A stretch of 64,000 nt of DNA from Stutzerimonas stutzeri RCH2 (GCF_000327065.1 NC_019936.1:1674001-1738000); one strand, 5' to 3'; counted from the stretch's first letter, positions 46,655 through 56,591 are shown. A program made the numbers and translations. The notes: generated from the sequence alone by a model not told the origin.

Positions 46655-47461
46655 CTAGGACGTGCGTTCGATCCAGTCGTAGCGTATCGCAACCCGCACG
46701 CTGAGGTGACTTTCGATCACCGCCGCACGGCGTTCGGCGCTGGCGCGCCAGCCATGCGGGGTCATCGCCAGCAGGTCGGCACGGGCTTGGGCATCGTCCA
46801 GTTGCAGCTCGTAGCTGAGGGTTTCGCTATGGGCCAGGCGCATGCCTTCGGGAATCAGCGACAGGTGCTTCTCGTCATCGTAGTCGCGCACCTCGTCGTA
46901 GAGCCGCGCGCGCAGCTCCCACAGATGCTCGCGGGTCGGCCCCATGCGCAGCAGTCCGCCGCCGGGCGTGAGCAGGCGTCGCGCTTCCTGCCAGTCCAGC
47001 GGGCTGAACACGCTGGCCAGCAGATCGCAACTGGCATCGGCCAACGGCACCCGGGCCATGCTCGCGACCAGCCATTCCAGCTGTGGCGCCCGCTTGCAGG
47101 CGCGCTTGATCGCCTCGCGAGAGATGTCCAGGGCATAGCCGTCCGCGTGCGGCAATGCGTCGGCGATTTGCGCGGTGTAGTAGCCCTCGCCACAGCCGAT
47201 ATCCAGCCAGCGTTGCGGTGCTCGCTCGGCGGCCAGTCCGGCCAAGCGCCGGGCCAGCGGCGCGTAGTGGCCGCCGTCGAGAAAGCGTCGCCGTGCTTCG
47301 ACCATGGCCTGGTTGTCGCCGGGGTCGCGGCTGTTCTTGTGCTGCACTGGGAGCAGGTTCAGGTAACCCTGGCGCGCGCGGTCGAAACGGTGGTTGGCCG
47401 GGCAGGCTACACCGTTGTCGAGCGCACTCAACGGCGCCTGGCAGATCGGGCAGATCAGCAT
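46655..47461 (-). CDS. rlmA: 23S rRNA (guanine-N1) methyltransferase RlmA
   Basis: This 268-residue SAM-dependent methyltransferase has the N-terminal zinc site C4, C7, C20 and H24 ([19 protein letters not shown]). SAM motif I is [11 protein letters not shown], with [14 protein letters not shown] further on. It methylates guanine of helix 35 in 23S rRNA (G745 in E. coli). It starts seven bases inside the dapE 3' end, so it is translationally linked to dapE. Confidence 0.93.
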   Translation of the reverse strand: MLICPICQAPLSALDNGVACPANHRFDRARQGYLNLLPVQHKNSRDPGDNQAMVEARRRFLDGGHYAPLARRLAGLAAERAPQRWLDIGCGEGYYTAQIADALPHADGYALDISREAIKRACKRAPQLEWLVASMARVPLADASCDLLASVFSPLDWQEARRLLTPGGGLLRMGPTREHLWELRARLYDEVRDYDDEKHLSLIPEGMRLAHSETLSYELQLDDAQARADLLAMTPHGWRASAERRAAVIESHLSVRVAIRYDWIERTS

Positions 47462-48603
47462 GCGAGCAGGTTCACCAGGGTCAGATAGTAGATGTCGGTG
47501 AGCAGATCGAGATCGCTGGCGAGGATGTGCTCGTCGACCTGGTGGATGGTCGCATTCACCGGGCCGAGTTCGACCACCTGCGTACCGAGGGTGGCGATAA
47601 AGCGGCCATCCGAGGTGCCGCCGCTGGTGGATGGTGTGGTCTCACGGCCGGTAACGCTGCGGATCGCCTTGGCCACGCCGTCGAGCAGCGCGCCCGGCTC
47701 GGTGAGGAAGGGCAGGCCGGACAGGGCCCACTCGACGTTCCAGTCCAGGCCGTGCTTGTCGAGAATCGCCGCGGTGCGTTGCTTGAGCTGCTCGACGGTG
47801 GATTCGGTGGAGAAGCGGAAGTTGAATACTGCTTCCAGCGTGCCGGGAATCACGTTGGTCGTGCCGGTGCCGGCGTTCAGGTTGGAGATCTGGAAGCTGG
47901 TCGGCGGGAAGAAGGCATTACCATCGTCCCAATGCTCCGCGGCCAGTTCTGCCAGCGCCGGCGCAGCCAGGTGGATCGGATTCTTCGCCAGATGCGGATA
48001 GGCGACATGGCCCTGCTGGCCGCGCACGGTGAGTGTGCCGCCCAGCGAGCCGCGGCGACCGTTCTTCACCACGTCGCCTACCAGCGTCGTGCTTGACGGT
48101 TCGCCGACGATGCACCAGTCCAGGCGCTGGCCACGTTCGCGCAGGCGCTCGACCACGGCCTTGGTGCCGTGGTGCGCCGGACCTTCTTCGTCGCTGGTGA
48201 TGAGAAAGGCGATCTGCCCCTTGTGATCCGGATGAGCAGCGGTGAAGCGCTCCACCGCGACTACCATGGCTGCCAGGCTGCCTTTCATGTCTGCCGCGCC
48301 GCGCCCGTGCAGCATCCCCTGCTCGTCGATGCGCGCACTGAACGGCGGGTTCTGCCAGGCCTGCAGCGGGCCGGTCGGGACCACGTCGGTATGGCCGGCG
48401 AAACACAGTACCGGGCCTTCGCTGCCGCGAATCGCCCAGAAATTCTCCACGTCCTCGATGTGCATCGGCTCGATGGCGAAGCCGCAGGCCGCCAGGCGCT
48501 GGGTCATCAGCTGCTGGCAGCCTTCGTCCAGCGGTGTGACCGAGGGGCGGTTGATCAGCTCGCAGGCGAGTTCGAGGGTCGGGGAAAGGGCAGGGGCGGT
48601 CAT
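47455..48603 (-). CDS. dapE: Succinyl-diaminopimelate desuccinylase DapE
   Basis: This 382-residue M20 zinc enzyme of lysine/diaminopimelate synthesis converts N-succinyl-LL-diaminopimelate to LL-diaminopimelate. Ligands and catalytic residues are visible: GHTDVVP (H71, D73), [10 protein letters not shown] (D105) and TSDEEGPA (E139/E140). Start [13 protein letters not shown] at 48603 fits the family; an upstream in-frame start is too long. It overlaps rlmA by seven bases. Confidence 0.95.
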   Translation of the reverse strand: MTAPALSPTLELACELINRPSVTPLDEGCQQLMTQRLAACGFAIEPMHIEDVENFWAIRGSEGPVLCFAGHTDVVPTGPLQAWQNPPFSARIDEQGMLHGRGAADMKGSLAAMVVAVERFTAAHPDHKGQIAFLITSDEEGPAHHGTKAVVERLRERGQRLDWCIVGEPSSTTLVGDVVKNGRRGSLGGTLTVRGQQGHVAYPHLAKNPIHLAAPALAELAAEHWDDGNAFFPPTSFQISNLNAGTGTTNVIPGTLEAVFNFRFSTESTVEQLKQRTAAILDKHGLDWNVEWALSGLPFLTEPGALLDGVAKAIRSVTGRETTPSTSGGTSDGRFIATLGTQVVELGPVNATIHQVDEHILASDLDLLTDIYYLTLVNLLAC

Positions 48604-48730
48604 CAGGGCTCCGATGCGGCGGGGAAAGGGCGCCATATTAAAGCAAAGCCATGTCCTCGGTGACGGCCGGATGCAGTGGTCGTGGCGTCGTGAGGTCTTA
48701 TAATCGCCAGGTTTTTTCCGGGGAGTCGGC

Positions 48731-49540
48731 ATGTCTATCGATGATCAGCGTTTCGGCGGTATTGCCCGCCTGTATGGCCGCGTCGGCCTCGAGCGGCTGA
48801 CGGCTGCGCATGTGGCGGTGGTCGGCATCGGTGGCGTCGGCTCGTGGGCGGCCGAGGCGCTGGCGCGCAGCGGGGTAGGCGAGATCAGCCTGTTCGACCT
48901 GGACGATGTGTGCATCACCAATACCAACCGGCAGATTCACGCCCTCGATGGCGCAGTGGGCAAAGCCAAGGTCGACGAGATGGCCGCACGTATTCGCGCC
49001 ATCAACCCGGCCTGCCAGGTTCATGCAGTGGCGGATTTCGTCACCCGCGAAACCATGGCCGAGTACATCACCGAAGACATGGACTGCGTCATCGACTGCA
49101 TCGACAGCGTGTCGGCCAAGGCGGCGCTGATCGCCTGGTGCAAGCGCCGCAAGATCCAGATCATCACCACCGGCGGAGCCGGCGGGCAGGTCGATCCGAC
49201 ACAGATCCAGGTCACTGATCTGAACAAGACCTTCAACGATCCGCTGGCGGCAAAGGTGCGCTCGCTGCTGCGTCGCGAATACAACTTCTCGCGCACGCCG
49301 GGGCGCACCTACAGCGTGCCCTGTGTGTTCTCCACGGAGCAGTTGCGCTACCCGAAGCCGGACGGCGGCGTGTGCCAGAGCAAGAGCTTCGTTGGCGAGG
49401 GGGTCAAGCTCGACTGCGCCGGAGGCTTCGGCGCGGTGACCATGGTGACCGCCAGTTTCGGCATGGTTGCAGCCGCCAGGGCCGTCGACAAGCTGGTCGC
49501 CGGAGCCCGACGCCCCAGCGAGCGCAACGTTCGCAGCTGA
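48731..49540 (+). CDS. tcdA: tRNA threonylcarbamoyladenosine dehydratase TcdA
   Basis: This 269-residue E1-like ATPase cyclises t6A37 of tRNA to ct6A. Nucleotide site [17 protein letters not shown] and metal-proximal motifs [14 protein letters not shown] and CIDSVSAK are present, with the C-terminal [16 protein letters not shown]. It is divergent from dapE across about 127 bases. The ATG at 48731 follows CGGGGAG. Confidence 0.93.
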   Translation: MSIDDQRFGGIARLYGRVGLERLTAAHVAVVGIGGVGSWAAEALARSGVGEISLFDLDDVCITNTNRQIHALDGAVGKAKVDEMAARIRAINPACQVHAVADFVTRETMAEYITEDMDCVIDCIDSVSAKAALIAWCKRRKIQIITTGGAGGQVDPTQIQVTDLNKTFNDPLAAKVRSLLRREYNFSRTPGRTYSVPCVFSTEQLRYPKPDGGVCQSKSFVGEGVKLDCAGGFGAVTMVTASFGMVAAARAVDKLVAGARRPSERNVRS

Positions 49541-49589
49541 CGAAAAAGTGCCTCAGCCGCTCTGTGATGCGGCTCCACGGAAAGTTCCG

Positions 49590-49609
49590 CTGTCACAAAA
49601 GCTTTACAT
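49590..49609 (+). promoter_or_regulatory. Weak Pho-box-like sequence upstream of the OprP-like porin
   Basis: CTGTCAC-AAAA-GCTTTACAT has a first half-site matching CTGTCAT/C and a degenerate second one. It lies 100 bases upstream of a porin of the phosphate-selective family. It is a plausible PhoB site but imperfect, and other regulators are possible. Confidence 0.35.
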
Positions 49610-49610
49610 A

Positions 49611-49626
49611 TCAGCCATTTGGCTGA
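49611..49626. promoter_or_regulatory. Inverted repeat upstream of the OprP-like porin
   Basis: A perfect 7-base inverted repeat TCAGCCA/TGGCTGA with a two-base spacer lies 83 bases before the porin start. It may be an operator or a leader hairpin; no regulator can be named. Confidence 0.4.
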
Positions 49627-49708
49627 CATACGCCGTCGCCAAGATTCCCCCCAACACAAAGAGCCCATCTCGTGTGTTTCCGACGCTAAACATAAAGGGG
49701 AATTTTGG

Positions 49709-50998
49709 ATGATCCGTAAGCACTTCGCCGGTTTCGCTGCCAGCGCTCTGGCTCTGGCCGTTTCCGCCCAGGCTTTCGCCGGTACCGTCACCACCGACGG
49801 CGCCGATCTCGTTATCAAGACCAAGGGCGGCCTGGAGGTCGGAACCACCGACAAGGAGTTCTCGTTCAAGATCAATGGCCGCCTGCAGGCTGATGCCGAC
49901 AGCTTCGATGGTTTCTACACCCAGAACGGCGAGCGCGCAGACGAGACCTATTTCCGTCGTGCGCGTCTGGAGATTTCCGGTGTTGCCTTCACCGATTGGG
50001 GCTACACCTTCCACCGCAACTTTGGCAACGATTCCAGCGATTGGCAAGAGCTGGCCATCCACTACAACGGCTGGGAGCCGGTCCAGGTTTCGATTGGCCG
50101 TATCATTCCGACATTCGGCCTGGAGGAGGCGGTCAGCTCGAAGTGGATCACCGCCATCGAGCGCTCTGCGATCTATGACCTGGCGCCCTGGCTGAACGAC
50201 CACGAAGACGGCGAAGGCATCCGCGTGCGTACCACTGTCGGCATGTTCCACGGCGAGGCCGGTGCCTATCGTCAGGATGGTGGCGACGGCGTCGACATGC
50301 TCGAGGACGAAGATGGCGCCAACAACACCAGCTTCGTGCTGCGTGGCGTGGTAGCTCCGATCGTCGAGAAGGACCAGGTGCTGCACTTGGGCGCGAGCTT
50401 CGGTCAGCGTGACCTGGAAGAAGGTTACCTGGAACGCATTCGTCCGCGCCTGTCCGTGCGTGGCACCACCGAAGACAGTGCCAACGGCAACCGCGCCACC
50501 TTCGGCGGCACTCGCACCGACGGCACCGATCAGGCCTGGGGCCTGGAGGCGGCCTACATGATCGGCCCGTTCTCGGTGCAGGGCGAATACCTGACCCGTA
50601 CCGTCGACGCCATGGAAGGTTTCGAAGACCTCGAAGCCACCGGCTACAACGTCCAGCTGGCGTACACCCTCACCGGTGAGTCGCGCTCCTACAAGCTCGA
50701 TGGCGGCAAGTTCGACAAGATCAAGCCGGAGAACAAGCAGATCGGTGCCTGGGAAGTGTTCTACCGCTTCGACGACATCACCGTCGATGAAACCGGTGTT
50801 GCACCGAGCGGTTATGTCGGTGCCCTGGATAGCGCAGAAGCAGGTGCGAAGACTCACACCATCGGTCTCAACTGGTACGCCAACGAGTCGGTCAAGCTCT
50901 CGGCCAACTACCTGAAGACCAGTGTGGATGACGTGGTCAACGCCAACGGCGACGACGATGGCGATGCCATCAGCCTGCGTGCCCAGTACGTGTTCTAA
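49709..50998 (+). CDS. OprO/OprP family porin (phosphate/polyphosphate-type)
   Basis: This 429-residue outer-membrane porin has a signal peptide ending AQAFA. Family-specific stretches are TDGADLVIKTKGGLEVGTTD, RRARLEISGVAFTDWGYTF, QVSIGRIIPTFGLEE and the final strand ISLRAQYVF. It begins at ATG 49709 with AAAGGGGA upstream; longer frames start before the ribosome site. The family forms anion-selective trimers for phosphate or polyphosphate. An intrinsic terminator follows 30 bases after the stop. Confidence 0.92.
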   Translation: MIRKHFAGFAASALALAVSAQAFAGTVTTDGADLVIKTKGGLEVGTTDKEFSFKINGRLQADADSFDGFYTQNGERADETYFRRARLEISGVAFTDWGYTFHRNFGNDSSDWQELAIHYNGWEPVQVSIGRIIPTFGLEEAVSSKWITAIERSAIYDLAPWLNDHEDGEGIRVRTTVGMFHGEAGAYRQDGGDGVDMLEDEDGANNTSFVLRGVVAPIVEKDQVLHLGASFGQRDLEEGYLERIRPRLSVRGTTEDSANGNRATFGGTRTDGTDQAWGLEAAYMIGPFSVQGEYLTRTVDAMEGFEDLEATGYNVQLAYTLTGESRSYKLDGGKFDKIKPENKQIGAWEVFYRFDDITVDETGVAPSGYVGALDSAEAGAKTHTIGLNWYANESVKLSANYLKTSVDDVVNANGDDDGDAISLRAQYVF

Positions 50999-51028
50999 AC
51001 ATCACCCTCATCCGTGATGCTCCATTTG

Positions 51029-51054
51029 AGCCCCGCCTTGGCGGGGCTTTTTTT
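51029..51054 (+). terminator. Intrinsic terminator after the OprP-like porin
   Basis: Stem AGCCCCGC (51029-51036) pairs with GCGGGGCT (51041-51048) through a CTTG loop and is followed by seven T residues. A canonical strong rho-independent terminator. Confidence 0.95.
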
Positions 51055-51083
51055 CGTCTGCGCGACAGGCCAGACTGCGATCC

Positions 51084-52214
51084 ATGCCTATCCAGACCCT
51101 GCACCGCCTCGCCGAACTCGATCCCGCCGAATGGGATGCCTTGCTGGCCGATACCCAGCCCTTCCTGCGCCATGCCTTCCTCTCATCGCTGGAAGACAGC
51201 GGCAGTGTGGGCGGGCGCAGTGGCTGGCAGCCCGCCCATGTCCTGTTGCGTAACGAGCTGGGTGAGTTGCAGGCGGCGTTGCCGTTGTATCGCAAGAGCC
51301 ATTCCTACGGTGAGTACGTGTTCGACTGGGCCTGGGCGGATGCCTGCCAGCGCGCCGGTATCGGCTACTACCCCAAGCTGCTCTGCGCAGTGCCGTTTAC
51401 TCCGGTCACTGGCGGCCGATTGCTGGGTGATGTGGAAAGCGCAGGGGCACTGCTCGATGTGCTGACCGATGGGCTGGAGCGGCACGAGCTCTCCGGGCTG
51501 CACGTGAATTTCACCGAGCCCGAGGCTGACCAGCTGCTGGCGGGCCGGGACGGCTGGTTGGAGCGCATCGGCTGTCAGTTTCATTGGCATAACCGCGGCT
51601 ATCGCGACTTTCAGGATTTTCTTGACGCACTGACCTCGCGCAAGCGCAAGCAGCTACGCAAGGAACGCGAACAGGTCGCAGGGCAGGGCATCACGTTCGA
51701 TTGGCGCGAAGGCCATCAGCTCTGCGAAGCGGAATGGGATTTCGTCTATGCCTGCTACGCCAACACTTATCAGGTCCGCGGGCAGACTCCGTACCTGACC
51801 CGCCAGTTTTTCAGCCTGCTGGCCGAACGCATGCCGCAGGCGATTCGTGTGGTGCTGGCCCTGCAGGGTTCGCGGCCGGTGGCGATGGCCTTCAGCCTGC
51901 GCAACGAACAAGGCCTGTATGGCCGCTACTGGGGTTGTCTGGCGGAGTTCGACCGGCTGCACTTCGAGACGTGCTTCTACCAGGGTATCGATCAGGCCAT
52001 CGCGGGCGGCCTGGAGCGGTTCGATGCCGGGGCGCAGGGTGAGCACAAGCTCATTCGTGGCTTCGAGCCGGTGATCACGCGCTCCTGGCATTATCTACAG
52101 CACCCCGGCTTGCGCGCGGCAGTGGCGGATTTCCTGCAGCAGGAGCGTGCGGGCGTGCTGGCGTACGCCGAGGCGGCGCGCCAGGCGCTGCCGTACCGGC
52201 AGGCCGGCAGCTAG
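51084..52214 (+). CDS. FemAB-like/GNAT superfamily protein (DUF482 type)
   Basis: This 376-residue cytoplasmic protein is of the DUF482/FemAB-like acyltransferase family. Characteristic stretches: YGEYVFDWAWADACQRAGI, HVNFTEPEADQLL, RKRKQLRKEREQVAGQGI, and GRYWGCLAEFDRLHFETCFY, all found in this family. The reaction is unknown; peptidyl or aminoacyl transfer is suggested by fold. A terminator directly upstream makes it an independent unit. Confidence 0.85.
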   Translation: MPIQTLHRLAELDPAEWDALLADTQPFLRHAFLSSLEDSGSVGGRSGWQPAHVLLRNELGELQAALPLYRKSHSYGEYVFDWAWADACQRAGIGYYPKLLCAVPFTPVTGGRLLGDVESAGALLDVLTDGLERHELSGLHVNFTEPEADQLLAGRDGWLERIGCQFHWHNRGYRDFQDFLDALTSRKRKQLRKEREQVAGQGITFDWREGHQLCEAEWDFVYACYANTYQVRGQTPYLTRQFFSLLAERMPQAIRVVLALQGSRPVAMAFSLRNEQGLYGRYWGCLAEFDRLHFETCFYQGIDQAIAGGLERFDAGAQGEHKLIRGFEPVITRSWHYLQHPGLRAAVADFLQQERAGVLAYAEAARQALPYRQAGS

Positions 52215-52223
52215 TCGTTTGTC

Positions 52224-52646
52224 TCAGGCGTGGGAGGCGGCGCTGTTCTCCTCGTGGATCAGCAGCATGCGTTGCAGTTCGCTACGCAGCAGCGGGTCCT
52301 GGCATCCCGGCAGGTACTCGCGCAGTTTGCGGATCACCCACTGCTGACCCCTGTCGATGAAGGGCAGACGCTCGTCCAGCGATTCGATAGCCATCGCCTT
52401 GCCGTAGAAGGCGCCGGTGTCCTTGTTGGGTTCCAGGCCCAGGTGCTGCAGGCAGTTGAGCAGCAGCTTGCAGCTCTCGATCTCCCCTTGGCGGACCTGC
52501 TCGAGCAGCTGCCGTTGTTCCGGTGTGCACGGCTGTTGTAGCGACTCACCGGCAACCTTGGCGCCCGCGCGTTCAGCGCTGAGTAGATCCTGCAGCAGCT
52601 GGGCTTGGCCTTCCGGTGTGTTCAGCGGGCTTTGCGGGGTGGTCAT
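52224..52646 (-). CDS. Hypothetical protein, helical
   Basis: This 140-residue soluble protein is largely helical (QLLQDLLSAERAGAKVAGESL, VRQGEIESCKLLLNCLQHLG, ERLPFIDRGQQWVIRKLREY), consistent with a four-helix bundle. The family name is uncertain (possibly DUF6306). ATG 52646 is chosen over one at 52679 because no ribosome site supports the longer form. It is convergent with the FemAB-like gene. Confidence 0.65.
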   Translation of the reverse strand: MTTPQSPLNTPEGQAQLLQDLLSAERAGAKVAGESLQQPCTPEQRQLLEQVRQGEIESCKLLLNCLQHLGLEPNKDTGAFYGKAMAIESLDERLPFIDRGQQWVIRKLREYLPGCQDPLLRSELQRMLLIHEENSAASHA

Positions 52647-52710
52647 GTCGCGATCTCCTGTTGGTTGAGGGGTTCGCAAAGGCGACGCCTTGTAAGGGCC
52701 GCCATAAAAG

Positions 52711-52733
52711 AGAAGGGCCGGCGAGCCGGCCCC
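52711..52733 (-). terminator. Probable terminator of ppiA
   Basis: The 8-base stem GGGCCGGC (52715-52722) pairs with GCCGGCCC (52725-52732). On the minus strand it is followed by a TTCTCTTTTAT run. It lies just downstream of the ppiA stop. Confidence 0.75.
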
Positions 52734-52740
52734 TGGGGGG

Positions 52741-53295
52741 TCAAAGCTTCTTCGCGGTGATGATTTTCACCGGGGTCAGCGGTACGTTTTGCATCGTGGC
52801 GCGGTTGCCCGTGGGTACCTGGGCGATCTGGTCGACCACGTCCATGCCGCGTACGACCTTGGCGAACACCGCGTAGCCGAAGTCACGGCTGCCGTGGTCG
52901 AGGAAATCGTTGTCACGATGGTTGATGAAGAACTGGCTGGTCGCCGAATTCACGTTCTGGGTCCGGGCCATCGCCACGGTACCACGCACGTTGTGCAGGC
53001 CATTGTCGGCCTCGTTCTTGATCGGGGCCTTGGTCGGTTTCTGGTTCAAGCCTTCGCCGAAGCCGCCGCCCTGGACCATGAAGCCCGGAATAACACGGTG
53101 GAAGACGGTGCCGTCATAGAAACCGCTGTCTACGTAACCGAGAAAGTTCTCGACGCTAATCGGTGCCTTTTCCGCTTCGAGCTCCAGTTCGATCTCACCC
53201 AGGCTGGTGTTCAACAGCACGCGGGGATTTTCAGCGGCAAGCAGGTTGCCGGCCAGCAGTAGGGAGCAGGCGGCGAGGGCGATGCGTTTCAACAT
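52741..53295 (-). CDS. ppiA: Periplasmic peptidyl-prolyl cis-trans isomerase (cyclophilin)
   Basis: This 184-residue exported cyclophilin has a signal peptide ending NLLA. The catalytic region is intact: [18 protein letters not shown], with [14 protein letters not shown] and [18 protein letters not shown] 53295 is chosen because the signal peptide starts there. It is followed by a terminator and preceded by a LysR gene on the same strand. Confidence 0.95.
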   Translation of the reverse strand: MLKRIALAACSLLLAGNLLAAENPRVLLNTSLGEIELELEAEKAPISVENFLGYVDSGFYDGTVFHRVIPGFMVQGGGFGEGLNQKPTKAPIKNEADNGLHNVRGTVAMARTQNVNSATSQFFINHRDNDFLDHGSRDFGYAVFAKVVRGMDVVDQIAQVPTGNRATMQNVPLTPVKIITAKKL

Positions 53296-53323
53296 GATTT
53301 CTTTCCTGATGTTGTGGGTGCGG

Positions 53324-54232
53324 TCAGCCGGCCAGTGTAGTGGCCTGCCCGGCATCGTACGTCTTGATCAGCTCGATGAGAATCCGGGTAGCCGGACCAA
53401 GTGGTCGATCATGGTTAGTGTAGAGATAGAACAGTGGCCGGCGAATGCTGCCTTGGACGAGCGGCAACGGCTTGAGAATGCCTTCGGCCAGCTCTCGCTC
53501 GATCAGGTGTTTCGGCAGCCAGGCGAAGCCCAGCCCGCTGCTGACGAAGGCCACCGACGTCGCCAGGCTGCCTACCGTCCAGCGCTGCTCAGCACCGAGC
53601 CAACCGGCATCACGGGGTTGGCGCAGACCGGTATCGCGCACCACGATCTGCATCTGGCTCTGCAGATCCTGCACGCTGAGCTTGCGCCCCAGCTGATGGA
53701 GGGGATGGTTGGCGTGCGCCACGGCGACGAACTCCACGGTGCTGAGCTCGCTGCCCAGGTAACCGGTGATGTCCAGGCCGCTGATCGCCAGGTCCGCGGT
53801 GCCGTCCTTCAACACTTCCTCGACGCCTGAGAGCACTTCCTCGCGCAGGCGGACACGGCAACCGCGGCTCTTCGGCATGAATTCGCTGAGTGCCTGGATC
53901 AGCTTGGCGCTGGGGTAGGCTGCGTCGACCACCAGCCGCACCTCGGCTTCCCAGCCTTGCTCCATGTGATGCGCGAGTTCTTCCAGCTGGCTGGCTTGGG
54001 TGACCAGCTGCCTGGAGCGTCGCAGAAGCACTTCGCCCGCTTCGGTCAGTACCGCCTTGCGGCCATCGATACGCAGCAGTGGTACGCCGAGCTGCTCCTG
54101 CATGCGCGCCACGGTATAGCTGACCGAGGACTGCGACCGATGCAGCGCTTCGGCCGCCTGGGCGAAGCCGCCGTGATCGATGACCGCCTGCAGGGTGCGC
54201 CACTGATCGAGCGTCACACGGGGCACTTTCAT
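53324..54232 (-). CDS. LysR family transcriptional regulator
   Basis: This 302-residue regulator has helix-turn-helix residues 3-62 ([22 protein letters not shown]) and a typical substrate-binding domain including [21 protein letters not shown] 54232 is preferred to 54289, since the family begins [11 protein letters not shown]. It is divergent from the small exported protein gene at 54290 across 57 bases. Confidence 0.9.
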   Translation of the reverse strand: MKVPRVTLDQWRTLQAVIDHGGFAQAAEALHRSQSSVSYTVARMQEQLGVPLLRIDGRKAVLTEAGEVLLRRSRQLVTQASQLEELAHHMEQGWEAEVRLVVDAAYPSAKLIQALSEFMPKSRGCRVRLREEVLSGVEEVLKDGTADLAISGLDITGYLGSELSTVEFVAVAHANHPLHQLGRKLSVQDLQSQMQIVVRDTGLRQPRDAGWLGAEQRWTVGSLATSVAFVSSGLGFAWLPKHLIERELAEGILKPLPLVQGSIRRPLFYLYTNHDRPLGPATRILIELIKTYDAGQATTLAG

Positions 54233-54289
54233 TCCTTCGCTTCCTATAGGGTCTGTTACGCTGGCCGCTCTATCGAGGAGCCCAGTCAA

Positions 54290-54610
54290 ATGAAAACAAT
54301 CGGTTACCTGCTCTTTGCCTTGTTACCGCTTACCGCCCATGCCGCGACCTATCCGATAGATGTCGATCAGCAACTCAATGGCGCAGACATCAATGTCACT
54401 CCGCAGGTGATCGACCGCGACCTGGCCGGGTTGCTGCTGCTCAACTACGGCGAAACGGCCGCGGTGTGCACCGCCGTGTTTCAGAATGGCCCGGAAGCGC
54501 CGCGTACCCGGCGCACGGAGCTGCAACCGGGGGAGCGCAAGGCGCTGACGTCGAAGTTCAAACGCGACGTGATCCGTCTTCGCGTCAAGCTGACCTGTGA
54601 GCCGCAATAG
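54290..54610 (+). CDS. Small exported protein of unknown function
   Basis: This 106-residue protein has a signal peptide MKTIGYLLFALLPLTAHA. The mature part starts ATYPIDVDQQLNGADIN and contains two Cys (AAVCTAVFQN, VKLTCEPQ) that could form a disulfide. ATG 54290 follows GAGGAG at 54275-54280. No enzyme domain is recognised. It is divergent from the LysR gene, which may regulate it. Confidence 0.75.
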   Translation: MKTIGYLLFALLPLTAHAATYPIDVDQQLNGADINVTPQVIDRDLAGLLLLNYGETAAVCTAVFQNGPEAPRTRRTELQPGERKALTSKFKRDVIRLRVKLTCEPQ

Positions 54611-54655
54611 GCCTCGTTGCATTGCCGCGAGTACCGACCCACCGCGCCGGCTGCA

Positions 54656-55093
54656 TCAATCCAGTATGTTTTCCAGGATTTCGTGAACGATGCCGGTCGC
54701 GATAGCCACCAGAATCACATCGCGGCCCAGCTGTTTCCACTCGTAGCCTTCATAGTGCGGCAGGCGTCCCAGCAGGCGACTGTCCATTTTCTTGGCGATA
54801 CCCGGCGGTAGTGGTTTGCCACGTGCGAGGTTTTTCTGGATCCCGGGTGGCAGGGACGAGGCGGGCGCCAGCAGGTCGCGATGATCGCGCAGCGTTACCC
54901 GTACGGCGCCAAGATCGACGTTGGGTGCGCGATAGCGATAATCCTGCTGTGATCCGGGCGGGTAATCGTTGGGGCGATCCCCCCTGCCCTTGTTGCCGGG
55001 GTGGTCATTGCCTGGCTGGGCGGTGCCAGCCGTAGCGTAAAGCGCTAATGAAAGTACGCTGGCCAGCAGCGCACCCCGCTTCGTTGAGATCAT
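54656..55093 (-). CDS. CigR-like exported protein
   Basis: This 145-residue exported protein has a signal peptide ending TAGTA. A Gly/Asn/Asp-rich segment (QPGNDHPGNKGRGDRPNDY) leads to two LPPGI repeats (SLPPGIQKNLARGKPLPPGIAKKM) as in the CigR family. A C-terminal hydrophobic helix (RDVILVAIATGIVHEIL) follows. CigR is an anti-virulence regulator in Salmonella; here the role is unknown. Confidence 0.75.
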   Translation of the reverse strand: MISTKRGALLASVLSLALYATAGTAQPGNDHPGNKGRGDRPNDYPPGSQQDYRYRAPNVDLGAVRVTLRDHRDLLAPASSLPPGIQKNLARGKPLPPGIAKKMDSRLLGRLPHYEGYEWKQLGRDVILVAIATGIVHEILENILD

Positions 55094-55243
55094 GCGAACC
55101 TCCTGGGCATTAAGCCGCTTCGCTTTTGTCAGCTTAGCCTGTGTTCGCGTGGGAAAACATGCCGGCTGTTACAGAACGCGCCTTTGCCCGGCAGACGGGT
55201 TAACCTATGCCATCGTATTTTTTAGACCGTCGAGGTAGCTCCC

Positions 55244-56575
55244 TTGTTTGACCAATTCGCCCTGCACGAACGCCTGCTCAAGGCCGTCGCCGAACTCAAA
55301 TTCGTCGAGCCGACCCCGGTGCAGGTAGCGGCGATTCCGCCGGCGCTGGAAGGGCGTGACCTACGCGTGACGGCACAGACCGGCAGCGGCAAGACCGCCG
55401 CGTTCGTCCTGCCGATGCTCAACCGCCTGATTGGCGATGCGGTGGTGCGTACCGACGTTCGCGCGCTGATTCTGCTGCCGACCCGGGAGCTGGCGCAGCA
55501 GACGCTCAAGGAGGTCGAGCGCTTTTCGCAGTTCACCTTCATCAAGTCGGCGATGATCACCGGCGGCGAGGATTTCAAGGTTCAGGCAGCGGTGCTGCGC
55601 AAGGTGCCGGACATCCTCATCGGCACGCCGGGACGGATGATCGAGCACCTGAATGCCGGCACGCTGATCCTCAAGGACGTCGAGATGCTGATCCTCGACG
55701 AAGCCGATCGCATGCTCGACATGGGATTCGCCGAGGACGTGCAACGTCTGGTGGGCGAGTGCGCCAAGCGCCAACAGACCCTGCTGTTCTCTGCAACCAG
55801 CGGCGGCTCGGCACTGCGCGAGATGACCGCCAGCGTGCTGCGCGATCCGCTGCACCTGCAGCTCAACCGCATCAGCGAGCTGAGCGAGGGCACCCGCCAG
55901 CAGATCATCACCGCCGAGGACACCGCGCACAAAGAGAAGCTGGTGCACTGGCTGCTGGCCAACGAAACCTACAAGAAGGCGGTCATCTTCACCAATACCC
56001 GCGTGCAGGCTGACCGCCTCTATGGGCGCCTGGTGGCAGAAGGCGTGAAGGCGTTCGTGCTGCACGGTGACAAGGACCAGAAGGACCGCAAGCTGGCTAT
56101 CGACCGGGTCAAGGAAGGCGGCGTCAAGGTGCTGGTTGCGACCGATGTCGCGGCCCGCGGCCTGGACATCGAAGGCCTGGATCTGGTGATCAACTTCGAT
56201 ATGCCGCGCTCCGGCGACGAATACGTGCACCGCATCGGTCGTACCGGGCGCGCTGGCGCCGAGGGGCTGGCGATCTCGCTGATCTGCCACAACGACTGGA
56301 ACCTGATGTCGAGCATCGAGCGCTACCTCAAGCAGCGCTTCGAGCATCGAGTGGTCAAGGGCCTGAAGGGCAGCTACATGGGGCCGAAGAACCTCAAGGC
56401 CTCCGGTAAGGCGGCCGGCCCGAAGAAGAAAAAGGACGACAAGAAGAAAGATGACAAGAAGAAGGCCAAGCCCACCGCCAAGCGTCCAAAGAACGCCAAG
56501 CGAGAAGCCCCATCACCGGTGGTGAGTCAGGACGGCATGGCGCCGCTCAAGCGCAAGAAGCCGACGGCCGAATGA
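55244..56575 (+). CDS. DEAD-box ATP-dependent RNA helicase
   Basis: This 443-residue helicase has complete motifs: Q motif in FVEPTPVQ, I AQTGSGKT, Ia PTRELAQ, II DEAD, III SAT, V ATDVAARG and VI HRIGRTGRAG. From about residue 385 it ends in a low-complexity Lys tail (KKKKDDKKKDDKKK, then KPTAKRPKNAKRE), likely an RNA-binding extension. The start is TTG 55244, which has GAGG eight bases upstream and matches the usual FxxFxLHERLL beginning. It is nearest to RhlE/SrmB-type helicases. Confidence 0.93.
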   Translation: MFDQFALHERLLKAVAELKFVEPTPVQVAAIPPALEGRDLRVTAQTGSGKTAAFVLPMLNRLIGDAVVRTDVRALILLPTRELAQQTLKEVERFSQFTFIKSAMITGGEDFKVQAAVLRKVPDILIGTPGRMIEHLNAGTLILKDVEMLILDEADRMLDMGFAEDVQRLVGECAKRQQTLLFSATSGGSALREMTASVLRDPLHLQLNRISELSEGTRQQIITAEDTAHKEKLVHWLLANETYKKAVIFTNTRVQADRLYGRLVAEGVKAFVLHGDKDQKDRKLAIDRVKEGGVKVLVATDVAARGLDIEGLDLVINFDMPRSGDEYVHRIGRTGRAGAEGLAISLICHNDWNLMSSIERYLKQRFEHRVVKGLKGSYMGPKNLKASGKAAGPKKKKDDKKKDDKKKAKPTAKRPKNAKREAPSPVVSQDGMAPLKRKKPTAE

Positions 56576-56591
56576 CCGTCGGCCGTTTGGC

